Below, one piece after another: positions 44,164 to 55,038 of a stretch of 56,306 nt of DNA (the stretch's first letter is position 1; each line of letters begins with the position of its first letter). The position numbers and the translations under genes are program-made. Under the pieces are notes generated by a model. It searched no databases and was not told the origin of the DNA. It saw only the letters and a list, made by a program, of their open reading frames with translations. Source of the stretch: Pseudonocardiales bacterium (GTDB lineage Bacteria > Actinomycetota > Actinomycetes > Mycobacteriales > Pseudonocardiaceae); the NCBI GenBank assembly GCA_019241525.1, contig JAFAWY010000059.1, forward strand, positions 1 to 56,306. The letters are read 5' to 3'.

Positions 44164-44458
44164 GTGCTCATCGTGCTGGGAGCAAAGGCGCCTCGGCCCC
44201 CGAAACTCCATAGCCGGGTCTGGCGTGATGCGACCTCGGCGCCGGGGCACGAACAGGGGCTCAGCACGTTCTACCCGGTTCTGGACTCGCTGTTAATCTT
44301 CGCTGGCATCCACTCGGGCGCTGGCTACGGTTACCGCCAATTGGCTGCGGTGGTTCGGCTGGACATTGCTGGGCAACCTTGTCGGCGGCATCAGCCTGAC
44401 CACGCTGCTCCGGTTGGTCCGAAGTTCTCAGTGGCTAGCCGAATGGCGATCCCGATAA
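44164..44458 (+). pseudogene. Formate/nitrite transporter (FNT) family pseudogene, C-terminal remnant
   Basis: The C-terminal part of an FNT-like protein is split over two frames. One frame gives FYPVLDSLLIFAGIHSGAGY, and the next gives NWLRWFGWTLLGNLVGGISL and TTLLRLVRSSQWL to TAA 44458. The GNLVGG motif in the last membrane helix is characteristic. The N-terminal helices are absent, so this is a decayed fragment between the sugar-binding protein and the stress protein. Confidence 0.6.
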
Positions 44459-44480
44459 TCTTCCATCCTGTGAGCGCACC

Positions 44481-44960
44481 ATGAGTTCTGGTCCAGTCCT
44501 CATTGGCTTCGACGGCGGCCCGGCATCTCAACGCGCGGTGCACGAGGCGGCCACCCTGTTTGCTCCGCGCCGGGCGCTGGCCGTGGTGGTGTGGGAAGCC
44601 GGACAGGCATTCGACCTCACGCTCCTGCCCACCAGAGCGTTCGATGTGCCGCTAGGCAGCCCTGATCTTCGTACTGCTGTCGAGCTCGACAAGGCAATGT
44701 ACGAAGAGGCCCAACGGCTGGCTCGGTGGGGCGTGCAGCTTGCCATCGACGGTGGGTTGGAAGCCGAGGGTCTTGTCGTCGCCGATGATCTGACCGTCGC
44801 GGACACGTTGATGCGCTTGGCCAAAGAGCGCGATGCCGCCGTAGTCGTGGTCGGGACGCACCGGCACGGCCGGCTTGCCGAGTTGCTGCTTGGCAGCACC
44901 GCAAGAAGCGTCATCGAGCGGGCACCGTGCCCAGTGCTGGTCGTCCGCGCCGGCGAGTGA
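44481..44960 (+). CDS. Universal stress protein, UspA family
   Basis: A 159-residue single Usp domain: VLIGFDGGPASQRAVHEAA at the start and the ATP-binding GTHRHGRLAELLLGSTARSV followed by CPVLVVR at the end. The glycine motif (G-2x-G-9x-GS/T) is intact, so ATP binding is expected. These proteins help survival under starvation or hypoxia. The gene stands alone. Confidence 0.94.
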   Translation: MSSGPVLIGFDGGPASQRAVHEAATLFAPRRALAVVVWEAGQAFDLTLLPTRAFDVPLGSPDLRTAVELDKAMYEEAQRLARWGVQLAIDGGLEAEGLVVADDLTVADTLMRLAKERDAAVVVVGTHRHGRLAELLLGSTARSVIERAPCPVLVVRAGE

Positions 44961-45367
44961 CCCAACGCTGACCAGGTCCAGAGTTCACCTGATTGAGGCA
45001 GGCGAGTAGGTATCTGCTGGATCGAGTTGTGCTCTTGTTCTGTGAGTTCGGCGGAGTCTGACCAGGTCGTCGTCTGCGGCTGCGGTGTCACCCCCTGTTC
45101 CCGGCAGTGGGCGTGCACTTGTGGTCTCGCCATCGTCGCCGCTGGTGGCATTCGTCAGCGTGTTTCATGGTATTTCGTGGTCTCTTTAGAAACCATGTTT
45201 GGGTAGAGATGTTGGGACCGGGCGGTGTCGCACCCGGCTGGCCTTTGTCTGGTTCGCTGGAACGTAAGGGGAACTTATATGTGAATAGTGCGATACCATT
45301 CGGTTTGTTGCGGCCGGTGAAAGGTGCAAGAGGGTTACAGGGATACGCCAGGGGGGTGAAGCTTGTT
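44961..45367. other. Intergenic region ahead of the LuxR regulator
   Basis: There is no credible gene. A palindrome, TGGTCTCTTTAGAAACCA at 45178-45195 (seven of nine pairs match), could be an operator for the regulator downstream. The base composition is less GC-rich than the coding DNA around it, as expected for a promoter region. Confidence 0.35.
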
Positions 45368-48100
45368 ATGAACACTTCCGCGTCCCGCGATCTTATGGCG
45401 GCCCCTTACCTTTTGACTGTGCCACGGGGGTGGCCGCTGACTGGGCGAGCCGACGAGCTGAGTCGAATCAGTGAGTTGACCCGTCGTCGAGATGGGCCGA
45501 TGGGCATCGTGCTGGCTGGCACGGCTGGGGTGGGCAAAACCCGGTTGGCTCGGGAGGCGCTGGTAGTGGCCGAGCGGCGCGGCGCACTGATCCGATGGGC
45601 GGTGGCGACGGCCTCGGCACGGGCTTTGCCCTTGGGTGCCTTCGCCGCCACGCTGCGCATGCTTGGCCCCGACCCTGCGCGGTTGGTGGGTCAGGCCAGC
45701 CAGGCATTGCTGGCAGGGGCATCTCGGGCCGGCGTGGTTATCGGGGTGGATAATGCTCATCTCCTGGATGAGCTGTCTGCGGTATTGATCCATCAGTTGG
45801 TCGTGCACCGGACGGCGAGTGTGGTGCTCACGTTGCGTACCGGTGAAACTGCGCCGGATGCGGTGACAGCATTATGGAAAGACGGACATTTACCCCGCTT
45901 GGAGCTGCAGGCGCTATCCCGGAGTGTGACTGCGGCGTTATTGGAGGCCAGGCTTGGCGGCCCTGTGGACAACGCGACGGCCCGCCGACTGTGGGCTATC
46001 ACCCGGGGTAATGCGCTGTATTTGCAGCAACTCGTTGATGGTGAGCTAGAAGCCGGCCGGTTACAAGAGGTTACCGGTGTATGGCGGTGGTTGGGGGAGC
46101 CGGCGTTGTCGCCGGGTCTGGTTGAACTGGTGTCGGCTCGGATCGGCCAGCTTCCGGACGCCCAGCGCGACGTTGTGGATGTGTTGGCCGTTGGTGAACC
46201 GCTGGGCATACCGCTGTTGATGGAGCTGACTGATCCGGCCGCGGTAGAGCAGGTTGAGGCACGTGGGCTTGTTGAGGTGTACCCCGATGGGCGGCGGTTG
46301 CAGGCACGGCTAGGTCACCCGTTGTACGGGGAGCTCCAACGGGCGCAGATGGGCGTATTGCACGCCCGTCGGCTACGGGGGCGTATTGCGTGCGCGTTAG
46401 CCGAGACCGGTGGGCGGCGCGCTGGTGACACCCTGCGCCGCGCGATGTTGATGCTTGATTCCGACCTGCAGGCAGATTCAGCGTTACTTACTTCGGCTGC
46501 TCGCCGGGCAACGGAACTGGGAGATTGTGCTCTGGCCGAGCGCATTGCCCGGGCGGCGGTGGCCGCAGGAGGGGGATTCGAATCGCGGCTGCTGCTGGTC
46601 AACGCACTGACGTGGTCGGGTAGGGGCAACGAGGCTGACGCTGAACTAGTCGCGCTGGGCACCTTGGCCCGCACCGATGCCCAGCGAGCTCGCACAGCGA
46701 TTCATCGCGTTAACGGCTTGGTCTGGGCGCTGGGACGTCCCGCTGAGGCTGAGGTCGTGCTGGACGAGGTCAGGGGCACCATTGCCGATGACGCCGCCGC
46801 CTTGGAGCTAGCCGCGATGCGTTCGGTTGTGGATGCCTTTCTCGGTCGGACCGTGCCAGCAGCTCAAACGGCAGCCGAGGTGCTGGCCCATCCGCGCTGT
46901 TCTTCGGTGGCTACGCAGCTGGCCAGCTGGGGACTGGCGGTGGCGTGTGGAGGGCTGGGACGCCTAGAGGCCTGTGCGTCCGTGGGGTGTCACGACGGGG
47001 TGGATGAGGTTTTGCGTCGAATCGACGACCTTGTCGAGGCGTATCAGATCGGGCTGCACCAGGCGGCGGTCAGTGTTTTCTTCTGGGTGCGGGCGCTGAT
47101 CCTGGGCGGCCTGCTGGATCGAGCCGATCAGGCGGCCCGTCGCTACCGGGAGCGTTGCCAGGACACCCCCGGGCCGGCGAACGTGGTGACCAGCTTCATG
47201 TGCGCACTGGTGGCAATCTCGCGGGGCCAGGTCCGAACAGCAGCACGGTGGTATCGCCAAGCCATTGCCGGCGTCCAAGGCGCAGATCCCGGCGGCTGGT
47301 CGTTCTTCGGGTTAGTGGGGCTTACCGCAGCTTTGGCGATGGCGGGTGAAATGACAGAGGCACGTCAGGCCTTTGCGGCGATGACGGCTGCGCGTCATCC
47401 GGTGTACGTCGTCACCGAGCCTGATGTATTGCTGGCCCAGGCGTGGGTAGCCGCTGCGGACGGAGCTGTCAGCCAAGCCGTCGCACTTACGCGCCAGGCT
47501 GCCGAGGTGGCCGCTTTGCACCCACAACCTGCGGTGGAAGCGTTCGCCCTGCATACGGCAGTTTGTTTGGGTGACCAGGCGGTAGGTGATCGGCTGGCCC
47601 AGCTGTCGACTCAAATTGATGGGCCCCGAGCAGGTGCGGCGGCGGCGCATGCGGCTGCCCTCGCTGCGGGTGATGGCGACGCGCTGTGTGCCGCCGCGGC
47701 CCGGTGGGAGACGATGGGGGCCTTGCTGTTGGCTGCTGATGCTGCGGCCCAGGCCGCGGCCGCATACAGTCGCCAGGCTCGACGCGGCTCCGCGCACGCC
47801 GCAGCCGCTTACGCCCACCGGCTGGCGCAGGCCTGCGAAGGCGCCCGCACGCCCGCGTTGACCGCTATTACCGCTCCCTTGCCGCTAACCCGCCGTGAGC
47901 GCGAGATCGTCACCCTGGCCGCAGCGGGATTGTCCAACCGCCAGATTGCCCAGCGACTGGTGGTCTCGGTCCGCACTGTCGAAAACCACCTTTACCGTGC
48001 CTGCGCCAAGTTGGGCACGACCGACCGCGCAGAACTTGCCGCGCTGCTCCGCAAGCCACCAACAGCATCTGAGTACTCACGCCAGCCCAAAGGTGAGTAA
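45368..48100 (+). CDS. Large LuxR-family ATPase regulator (LAL-like)
   Basis: A 910-residue regulator. Walker A GTAGVGKTRLAREA is at about residues 50-63 within an AAA_16-type NTPase, followed by a long TPR-like helical middle region, and a LuxR helix-turn-helix at about 839-900 (LTRREREIVTLAAAGLSNRQ, then VSVRTVENHLYRACAKLG). Such proteins are pathway-specific activators in actinomycetes. Start ATG 45368 follows AGGGGGGTG; the frame opens as early as 45107. Signal and targets are unknown. Confidence 0.92.
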   Translation: MNTSASRDLMAAPYLLTVPRGWPLTGRADELSRISELTRRRDGPMGIVLAGTAGVGKTRLAREALVVAERRGALIRWAVATASARALPLGAFAATLRMLGPDPARLVGQASQALLAGASRAGVVIGVDNAHLLDELSAVLIHQLVVHRTASVVLTLRTGETAPDAVTALWKDGHLPRLELQALSRSVTAALLEARLGGPVDNATARRLWAITRGNALYLQQLVDGELEAGRLQEVTGVWRWLGEPALSPGLVELVSARIGQLPDAQRDVVDVLAVGEPLGIPLLMELTDPAAVEQVEARGLVEVYPDGRRLQARLGHPLYGELQRAQMGVLHARRLRGRIACALAETGGRRAGDTLRRAMLMLDSDLQADSALLTSAARRATELGDCALAERIARAAVAAGGGFESRLLLVNALTWSGRGNEADAELVALGTLARTDAQRARTAIHRVNGLVWALGRPAEAEVVLDEVRGTIADDAAALELAAMRSVVDAFLGRTVPAAQTAAEVLAHPRCSSVATQLASWGLAVACGGLGRLEACASVGCHDGVDEVLRRIDDLVEAYQIGLHQAAVSVFFWVRALILGGLLDRADQAARRYRERCQDTPGPANVVTSFMCALVAISRGQVRTAARWYRQAIAGVQGADPGGWSFFGLVGLTAALAMAGEMTEARQAFAAMTAARHPVYVVTEPDVLLAQAWVAAADGAVSQAVALTRQAAEVAALHPQPAVEAFALHTAVCLGDQAVGDRLAQLSTQIDGPRAGAAAAHAAALAAGDGDALCAAAARWETMGALLLAADAAAQAAAAYSRQARRGSAHAAAAYAHRLAQACEGARTPALTAITAPLPLTRREREIVTLAAAGLSNRQIAQRLVVSVRTVENHLYRACAKLGTTDRAELAALLRKPPTASEYSRQPKGE

Positions 48101-48180
48101 CTAACTACTCAGGTCACCACGCTATCTCGCCTTCAGACTGAGCCCCAGAGAAGTAGCACCAGCTACTGGAGGGCAGCACC

Positions 48181-48249
48181 ATGACAGTGACACAAGCGGT
48201 GGTCAGGGCGGCCATATCGCCCGGAGATGTCGGTAAGCGCACCTTTTAG
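48181..48249 (+). CDS. Possible 22-residue peptide
   Basis: ATG 48181 to TAG 48249 encodes MTVTQAVVRAAIS followed by PGDVGKRTF. GGAGGG at 48168-48173, 7 bases upstream, is a good ribosome site. It lies between the LuxR regulator and the sigma factor. It may be a leader peptide or the remnant of a longer gene; the peptide shows no precursor motif. Confidence 0.3.
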   Translation: MTVTQAVVRAAISPGDVGKRTF

Positions 48250-48347
48250 AGCCGCGAAAGCTCATTAATAGTTTTCCCGTGATGTCGCGGGCGCCGTTCC
48301 AATGTGAGCGATGCAATCCTGGCTGACAAGACTTAAGAGGTGTATCG

Positions 48348-48944
48348 ATGACAACTGCTACTATCAGACGCGCACCCGCCGACTATTCCAAAGGTATGGC
48401 CGAGCTGTTAACTGCAATTGGCGAGGGCGATCCGGCGGCCTGGGATGAAATCCTTCGCCGCTACGGCGGGCTGGTGTCTGCGACGGTGCGATCATTCCGG
48501 CTCCAGGAGGCCGACGCGCTCGACGCGATACAGACGACGTGGTTGCGGTTGGCCGAGAATATAAATCGAGTCAGGGACCCTGAGCGATTGGGTGGATGGC
48601 TTGTCACTACCGCTCGCCGTGAATGTTTACACATCTTGCGCCAGGCCAAGAATAGGCCAGACCTTCTTAGCGCGGCAACGGAAGTAGTCGCCGATTCGTC
48701 GGCAAGCCCAGAGTGGCGCACGGTTAATGGTCACACGGATCGCATGTTGTGGAAACTTGTGGACGAACTATGCCCGCGGCAGCGGTCGGTGCTGCGGATG
48801 TTATTCGCGGACCGTCTCTATGCCTACGATACTGTTGCCCGTGCCATCGGAATCCCGGTCGGCGGGATCGGCCCTACTCGAACGCGGGCCTTACGGCAGC
48901 TTCGGAAAAAGTTGGAAGAACATGAAATCCTATTCGAAATCTAG
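48348..48944 (+). CDS. RNA polymerase sigma factor, sigma-70/ECF type
   Basis: A 198-residue ECF-like sigma factor. Region 2 is seen as WDEILRRYGGLVSATVRSF with ALDAIQTTWLRLAENINRV and GGWLVTTARRECLHILRQ, and region 4 as LCPRQRSVLRMLFADRLYAY followed by IGIPVGGIGPTRTRALRQLR. The ATG is preceded by AAGAGGTG. No anti-sigma gene is adjacent. Its regulon is unknown; the partner-switching protein at 30.5 kb could act on a different sigma factor. Confidence 0.93.
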   Translation: MTTATIRRAPADYSKGMAELLTAIGEGDPAAWDEILRRYGGLVSATVRSFRLQEADALDAIQTTWLRLAENINRVRDPERLGGWLVTTARRECLHILRQAKNRPDLLSAATEVVADSSASPEWRTVNGHTDRMLWKLVDELCPRQRSVLRMLFADRLYAYDTVARAIGIPVGGIGPTRTRALRQLRKKLEEHEILFEI

Positions 48945-49382
48945 GTTATCTTGCTCATCACTCGACATCTTCAGTCGTGAGATCTAGGTAACGATGGAAC
49001 CGCTAGGCCCATTGCCCTTGAGCCGATGGCAGAGCTGTCATGTTGCCCAGCAGCGCGGGTCGTGCCGCCAGCGGTGTATCGCCTCCCCCCACGGTCGGTC
49101 GACCGTGCCGTCCAGCTCTACTAATCAGGAGACCGGATGCGGATGTGAGCTCGATCAAAGCTTCTCCCACGCGATGCGGACTTTGCCCCACGCTGTGTCG
49201 GCCTCCAACAGCTCACCAGCGGTTGTGTCGGTGCGGCCACAGATGCGCCGCTGGTGGGTGCTTCGGCCTGTACCGCATCTGAGCCATGGTGAACCCGGAA
49301 GCGAAGCGATCTGAGAGTCTCCTGGGGCGGGGCTACGGGTTGCGGTCAGCAGCGCATGGCGGTAGTCGTACAGTCGAGTCTT
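48945..49382. other. Intergenic region between sigma factor and methyltransferase
   Basis: I see no convincing gene, repeat or strong hairpin. Short frames on both strands lack ribosome sites. An AT-rich segment directly follows the sigma factor stop, and the rest has ordinary GC content. Confidence 0.3.
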
Positions 49383-49979
49383 GTGAGCGAAGGCGTCACG
49401 CGCTGGTCGTCGGGCGCGCGGGGTTGGGCTTCGACCTACGACGACAGGTGGGCTCCACTGGCCGCCCACGGTGAGAACATTCACGGGGAAGCCGACTTCG
49501 TGGAGTCGTTGAACCTCGCTGAGCCGATGACCGTGCTCGACGCCGGTTGTGGTACTGGTCGGGTGGCGATCGAGCTGGCGCGGCGAGGGCTCACTGTCGT
49601 GGGGGTCGACCTCGATGCGGCGATGCTGCAGCAAGCCAAGGCCAAGGCGCCTGAGCTTGAGTGGATACACGGCGACCTGGTTGATGTGGAGCTGGGGCGG
49701 CGATTCAACGTTGTGGTACTTGCGGGGAACGTGATGATCTTCTTGGCGCCTGGCACCGAGGCTGCCGCAGTGGCGAATCTGGCCAGCCACCTCGAGCCCG
49801 GTGGCGCGCTGGTCGCCGGCTTCCAGCTAATGGCAGGCGGTCTTAACTTAGCCGATTATGATCGGTACGCGGGCGAAGCCGGTCTTGAGCTTGCCGGGCG
49901 GTGGGCAACATGGGACCGGCAGCCCTTCGTCGGTGGGTCTTATGCCGTTTCGATGCACCGCCTCGCGCCTGTTGTCTGA
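49383..49979 (+). CDS. SAM-dependent methyltransferase
   Basis: A 198-residue class I methyltransferase: VLDAGCGTGRVAIELARRG is the SAM loop, VVGVDLDAAMLQQAKAKAP the acidic loop and VVVLAGNVMIFLAPGTEA the motif after strand 4. The start GTG 49383 is chosen because the family begins with the RWSSGARGWASTYDDRW segment; ATG 49356 is also in frame. The substrate is not known and the gene is convergent with glnB. Confidence 0.9.
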   Translation: MSEGVTRWSSGARGWASTYDDRWAPLAAHGENIHGEADFVESLNLAEPMTVLDAGCGTGRVAIELARRGLTVVGVDLDAAMLQQAKAKAPELEWIHGDLVDVELGRRFNVVVLAGNVMIFLAPGTEAAAVANLASHLEPGGALVAGFQLMAGGLNLADYDRYAGEAGLELAGRWATWDRQPFVGGSYAVSMHRLAPVV

Positions 49980-50039
49980 TTCGATGCTCGTCACGGCAGT
50001 GATGCCGGGGCGACAGGAATAGCTACCACGGGGTCGGCG

Positions 50040-51682
<1,643 letters not shown>

Positions 51683-51903
51683 CTCCGGATTATCGTCGCC
51701 CGGACATGGGTGAGCTACGGCCACAATTCTGGTCCTAGCCGGCCTTCGCCATGGTGCGCCCGTATGGTCGCCCCAGCGCATCAGATTGCTCCACGGCGAT
51801 GTGCTCAACCATCAGCCTGCGGCGGGCGATGGGAACTGGCGAGCGCAGCAGGTCTGGGTCCTGCTTGTTGGCTGCCTACCAGCACATCACCGCAGATCAC
51901 ACC

Positions 51904-52770
51904 TCAGATGCGGTGTTCTGCGAGTGTTTCGGCGCTGAGTTGTTGGGCGGTGCGAGCGCGGTTGAGGTCGGAGAGGTAGACGGCGACGTAAAGCGCGTCG
52001 AAGACGGCGATGTGCGCGATTCTGCTGGTGATGGCCTCCATCCGGTAGTCGGTTTCGCGCGAGCCCGCGACCAGTGCGATGTCGGCTAGGTCGGTGAGCG
52101 GGGAATTGAAGAAGCTGGTAATGGCGATGGTGGTGGCTCCGGCCGCGCGAGCAGCAGCCATGGAACCGAGGGTTTCTCGGGTTTGACCGGTGTGGCTAAA
52201 ACACAGGCAAACCGCGTCCGGACGGAGTAGGCGCGCGGCGACATGCTGGACGTGGCTGTCGAGAGGCGCTTCGGCTGGCAAGCCTGCGGAGCGGAAGCGG
52301 TATCCGGCGTCTTGGGCCAACGGAGCTGAGGTGCCGACACCAATGCAGAGAATGTTGCGGGCCCGATGGAGGTGGGTGACGGCCTTGGTGAAGGCGTGGG
52401 GATCGACGGTATCGGCTGCGGCGGCGACGGCGGATGCGGTGTTGGCGAGGACTTTGGTGAGGATGAGCGCGGGTGAGTCCTCCGCACGGACATCTTCGTG
52501 AAGGCCACCTTCGGGAGGGATGGTTTCCGCGGCGAGCCGAATCTTGAGGTCTGCGAAGCCGCGTAGTCCGAGGTCTTGGCAGAAGCGCACGACGGTGGCC
52601 ACCGATGTGTGGGTGCGGTTGGCTAGGTCGCTAACGGTCAGGTGGATGACATCGGAGGGGTTGTCAAGGATGGTTTGGCCGATGCGTTGGCCGCGAGCTG
52701 TCAAGGCGGGCATCCGTGCGCGGATATGAGCGACTACGGAGCTGGTCGTTGAGGGTTCAGGGGCGGCCAC
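51904..52770 (-). CDS. RpiR/MurR-family regulator with SIS domain
   Basis: A 288-residue regulator: an N-terminal helix-turn-helix (LTVSDLANRTHTSVATVVRF, CQDLGLRGFADLKIRLA) followed by a SIS sugar-phosphate domain with ILCIGVGTSAPLAQDAGYRF and CFSHTGQTRETLGSMAAARA. These proteins respond to phosphosugars. Start GTG 52770 is by family length; the open frame reaches 52857. No sugar operon is adjacent on its strand, so its targets may be distant, possibly including the sugar locus at 40.4 kb. Confidence 0.92.
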   Translation of the reverse strand: MAAPEPSTTSSVVAHIRARMPALTARGQRIGQTILDNPSDVIHLTVSDLANRTHTSVATVVRFCQDLGLRGFADLKIRLAAETIPPEGGLHEDVRAEDSPALILTKVLANTASAVAAAADTVDPHAFTKAVTHLHRARNILCIGVGTSAPLAQDAGYRFRSAGLPAEAPLDSHVQHVAARLLRPDAVCLCFSHTGQTRETLGSMAAARAAGATTIAITSFFNSPLTDLADIALVAGSRETDYRMEAITSRIAHIAVFDALYVAVYLSDLNRARTAQQLSAETLAEHRI

Positions 52771-52994
52771 GGGCGAAATGATGGCACGCCTTTCTCGAGG
52801 GTGGATGGGGCAAAACGGCGGTGCGCACGCCGTGAGCTGCCCACTGATGGGGGACAAGGAGCCGCTTCCATAGATCGCCGGCCGTGAGGGCGGGTCCGAG
52901 CTGCTGAGATCCCAGGCTGCTTTGCTGGCAGATCGGCGTACCCATTGGTGGAGTGCTCACCGATTAGCGTCGATGCCCGGGGTCCGATGAGACA

Positions 52995-53021
52995 CGGCGG
53001 ATTCCAGTGATCGTCGCAACA
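52995..53021. repeat. Left inverted repeat of the IS30 element
   Basis: This 27-base sequence, with GGCGGATTCCAGTGATCG near its outer end, is perfectly complementary to 55012-55038. It marks the left end of the element, 22 bases before the transposase start. Confidence 0.92.
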
Positions 53022-53043
53022 CCGGAGGTATTCGGGAGTTGCG

Positions 53044-54312
53044 ATGGCTGGCAGGGGTCGGCCGGGTTCGGCGCCGCAGACGGAAAAGCGTGAGCAGTTC
53101 GCTCGGTTGATTGCTCAGGGTGTCAGTAGCTCGCAGGCTTGTCGGATCGTCGGGGTGAACCGGAGAACGGGGAAACGTTGGCGACACGGGCGAACAATCA
53201 CCAGTTCCACCGGCAAGCGGCGGCACTATCCGCCGGTGATCAACGTCGGGAAGCGGGAGATCTCGTCGCGGTTTCTGTCCGAGGACGAGCGGGTGCGCAT
53301 CGGGGATCTGCATCGGGCGGGCCACGGCGTGCGGGAGATCGCCGCAGAGATCGGCCGCAATGCTTCGACGATCAGTCGGGAGCTGCGCCACAACCGCGAC
53401 TTGGCCAGCGGCTCGTACCGGCCGTTTATGGCGCAGCGCATGGCGGTGGAACGTCGGGCGCGTCCTGGGCGGGGCAAGCTGATCCGGGATCCGCAGCTGC
53501 GCGGTTTTGTCGCCGAGCGGTTGACCCGGCGCTGGAGCCCGGAACAGATCGCCCACGCACTGCGCATGCAGTTCCCCGATCAACCCGAGCGCCACCTCGC
53601 CGCGGAAACGATCTACCAGGCGGTCTACCGCCCGGAGCTGGGTGGGCTAGGCCGCACGCTGCCCAAGGCGCTGCGCACCGGACGACGCCGCCGTCGGCCT
53701 CGACGCCATCCCCAGGCGCGCCGGCGCGGGGTGCTGCCCGGCATGACGATGATTGATCAGCGTCCTGACGAGGCGGCTGACCGGGAGGTACCCGGTCATT
53801 GGGAAGGCGATTTGATCACCGGCGCGCACAACCGCTCGGCTATCGTGACCGTGGTTGAACGCGCCAGCAGGTTTACCCTGCTGTGTCATCTGCCTGAGGG
53901 TCGGCACACCGCCGAAGCGGTTCGCGACGCCCTGGTCACGGCCTTTTCCGGGCTCCCGGCCCACTTGCGCTGCTCGCTGACCTGGGATCAGGGCTCCGAG
54001 ATGGCCTTGCATACCGAGATCGCCCGACTGGTGGAGATGCCGGTGTTCTTCTGCGACAAGGCCAGCCCGTGGCAACGACCCACCAACGAAAACACCAACG
54101 GACTGCTCCGCCAGTACTTTCCCAAGCACACCGACCTGCGCGAGCACGACGCCGACCGAATCGCCGAGGTCGCCGCCGAGCTCAACGCCCGACCCCGCAA
54201 GACCCTCGGCTGGGACACCCCCGCCGAGCGCCTGGCCCAAGCCAGCGCACAGACCGCCGATAGCGCTCCCTGGGTCAGGGCGCGACGTTGCCCTGCCAGG
54301 ATGGCGCGATGA
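53044..54312 (+). CDS. IS30-family transposase
   Basis: A 422-residue transposase, somewhat longer than usual. An N-terminal helix-turn-helix (GVSSSQACRIVGVNRRTGKR), a second one near residue 95 (GHGVREIAAEIGRNASTISR) and a DDE catalytic core: the Asp in GHWEGDLITGAHNRSAIVTV, the Asp in LTWDQGSEMALH and the Glu in PWQRPTNENTNGLLRQYFPK. ATG 53044 has GGGAG about 6 bases upstream. Frame and catalytic residues are intact, so the element may be active. Confidence 0.95.
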   Translation: MAGRGRPGSAPQTEKREQFARLIAQGVSSSQACRIVGVNRRTGKRWRHGRTITSSTGKRRHYPPVINVGKREISSRFLSEDERVRIGDLHRAGHGVREIAAEIGRNASTISRELRHNRDLASGSYRPFMAQRMAVERRARPGRGKLIRDPQLRGFVAERLTRRWSPEQIAHALRMQFPDQPERHLAAETIYQAVYRPELGGLGRTLPKALRTGRRRRRPRRHPQARRRGVLPGMTMIDQRPDEAADREVPGHWEGDLITGAHNRSAIVTVVERASRFTLLCHLPEGRHTAEAVRDALVTAFSGLPAHLRCSLTWDQGSEMALHTEIARLVEMPVFFCDKASPWQRPTNENTNGLLRQYFPKHTDLREHDADRIAEVAAELNARPRKTLGWDTPAERLAQASAQTADSAPWVRARRCPARMAR

Positions 54313-54974
54313 CCGACATGCGACGGCGCGCCGCGGAACCACCGGTAGGGCCGCTGGACATCCAGCTCAAGCCGGGCCTAGCCGAGGAGACCCTGCAGGA
54401 GCTGGGGCCGTTGCTGGCCGAGGAAGGTATCGACGTCGACCACATCGACGTGCCCGACCTCGAGACCCTGCAACAGGCGCTCAACCGGGCGGTCGAGCGG
54501 CACAACATGGCTCGGTTCACCCCCGTCGGAAAGCCACGCGAGCTGGCCGTCACCACGCTGCGGCTGGTCATCACGGCGATCACACAGGACAACACCGCCC
54601 TCGCGGCCCAGCTGTTAGACCAGGTCCAACCCGAGTCACCAGACAACTCCACCGCTACCGTCGCCAGCTGCATCGGTGTCGTGTTGGGTCTGCTCGACCA
54701 GTGGCTATCCACACCCGACCACCAAGCGCCGACAAGGCTGGGCGATCGGGTACGGCTGCCCGCCGGGCACTGGCAAGGCAAGCGCGCCGCCACCGACATC
54801 GTCGTGCTGGCGCGCAAGGGACGAGCCTTTCGCTCCCTGGGCACCCTGCTCATTCGCCAAGGCGGCCCGCAGGTCCTCTACGGCAGTGCCCTGGCCCTGG
54901 CCGCCACCATCCAGACCTGGTCAGCCGCCACTGACACGCCGGTCACCGAGCTGACCCACACAGCCGTGCACTGA
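54309..54974 (+). CDS. Passenger protein inside the IS30 element, unknown function
   Basis: A 221-residue protein whose ATG overlaps the transposase TGA (ATGA), showing translational coupling. It is hydrophilic, with acidic helices in the first half (LETLQQALNRAVERHNMARF) and basic segments in the second (GHWQGKRAATDIVVLARKGR, RSLGTLLIRQGGPQVLYGSA). No catalytic motif or membrane segment is recognised. Because it is confined between the terminal repeats it should move with the element; a role in target choice, regulation or host interaction is guesswork. Confidence 0.8.
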   Translation: MTDMRRRAAEPPVGPLDIQLKPGLAEETLQELGPLLAEEGIDVDHIDVPDLETLQQALNRAVERHNMARFTPVGKPRELAVTTLRLVITAITQDNTALAAQLLDQVQPESPDNSTATVASCIGVVLGLLDQWLSTPDHQAPTRLGDRVRLPAGHWQGKRAATDIVVLARKGRAFRSLGTLLIRQGGPQVLYGSALALAATIQTWSAATDTPVTELTHTAVH

Positions 54975-55011
54975 CCTCCACACGACTACGATCCGCGATC
55001 ACCACGTCACC

Positions 55012-55038
55012 TGTTGCGACGATCACTGGAATCCGCCG
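55012..55038. repeat. Right inverted repeat of the IS30 element
   Basis: This 27-base sequence is the perfect inverse of 52995-53021. Its inner edge is 37 bases from the passenger gene stop. The stop codon of the minus-strand membrane protein gene (55023-55025) lies inside it, so the element supplies the last few residues of that protein. Confidence 0.92.

Larger units (their letters stand above)
52995..55038 (+). mobile_element. IS30-family insertion sequence with a passenger gene
   Basis: The 2044-base element is bounded by perfect 27-bp inverted repeats (52995-53021 and 55012-55038, reading GGATTCCAGTGATCGTCGCA in the core). It contains a transposase and a second gene overlapping it by four bases, both between the repeats, with only 37 bases from the second stop to the right repeat. 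Typical IS30 elements are about 1.0-1.7 kb and have one gene. No clear target-site duplication is seen in the flanks. It has cut the 3' end of the membrane protein gene at 55.0-55.3 kb. Confidence 0.93.

Noticed and set aside
48091-48117. Terminator at the end of the LuxR regulator gene
   Set aside because: TGAGTA/TACTCA and GGTGA/TCACC pairings exist but are short, overlap the stop codon and lack a U-run.
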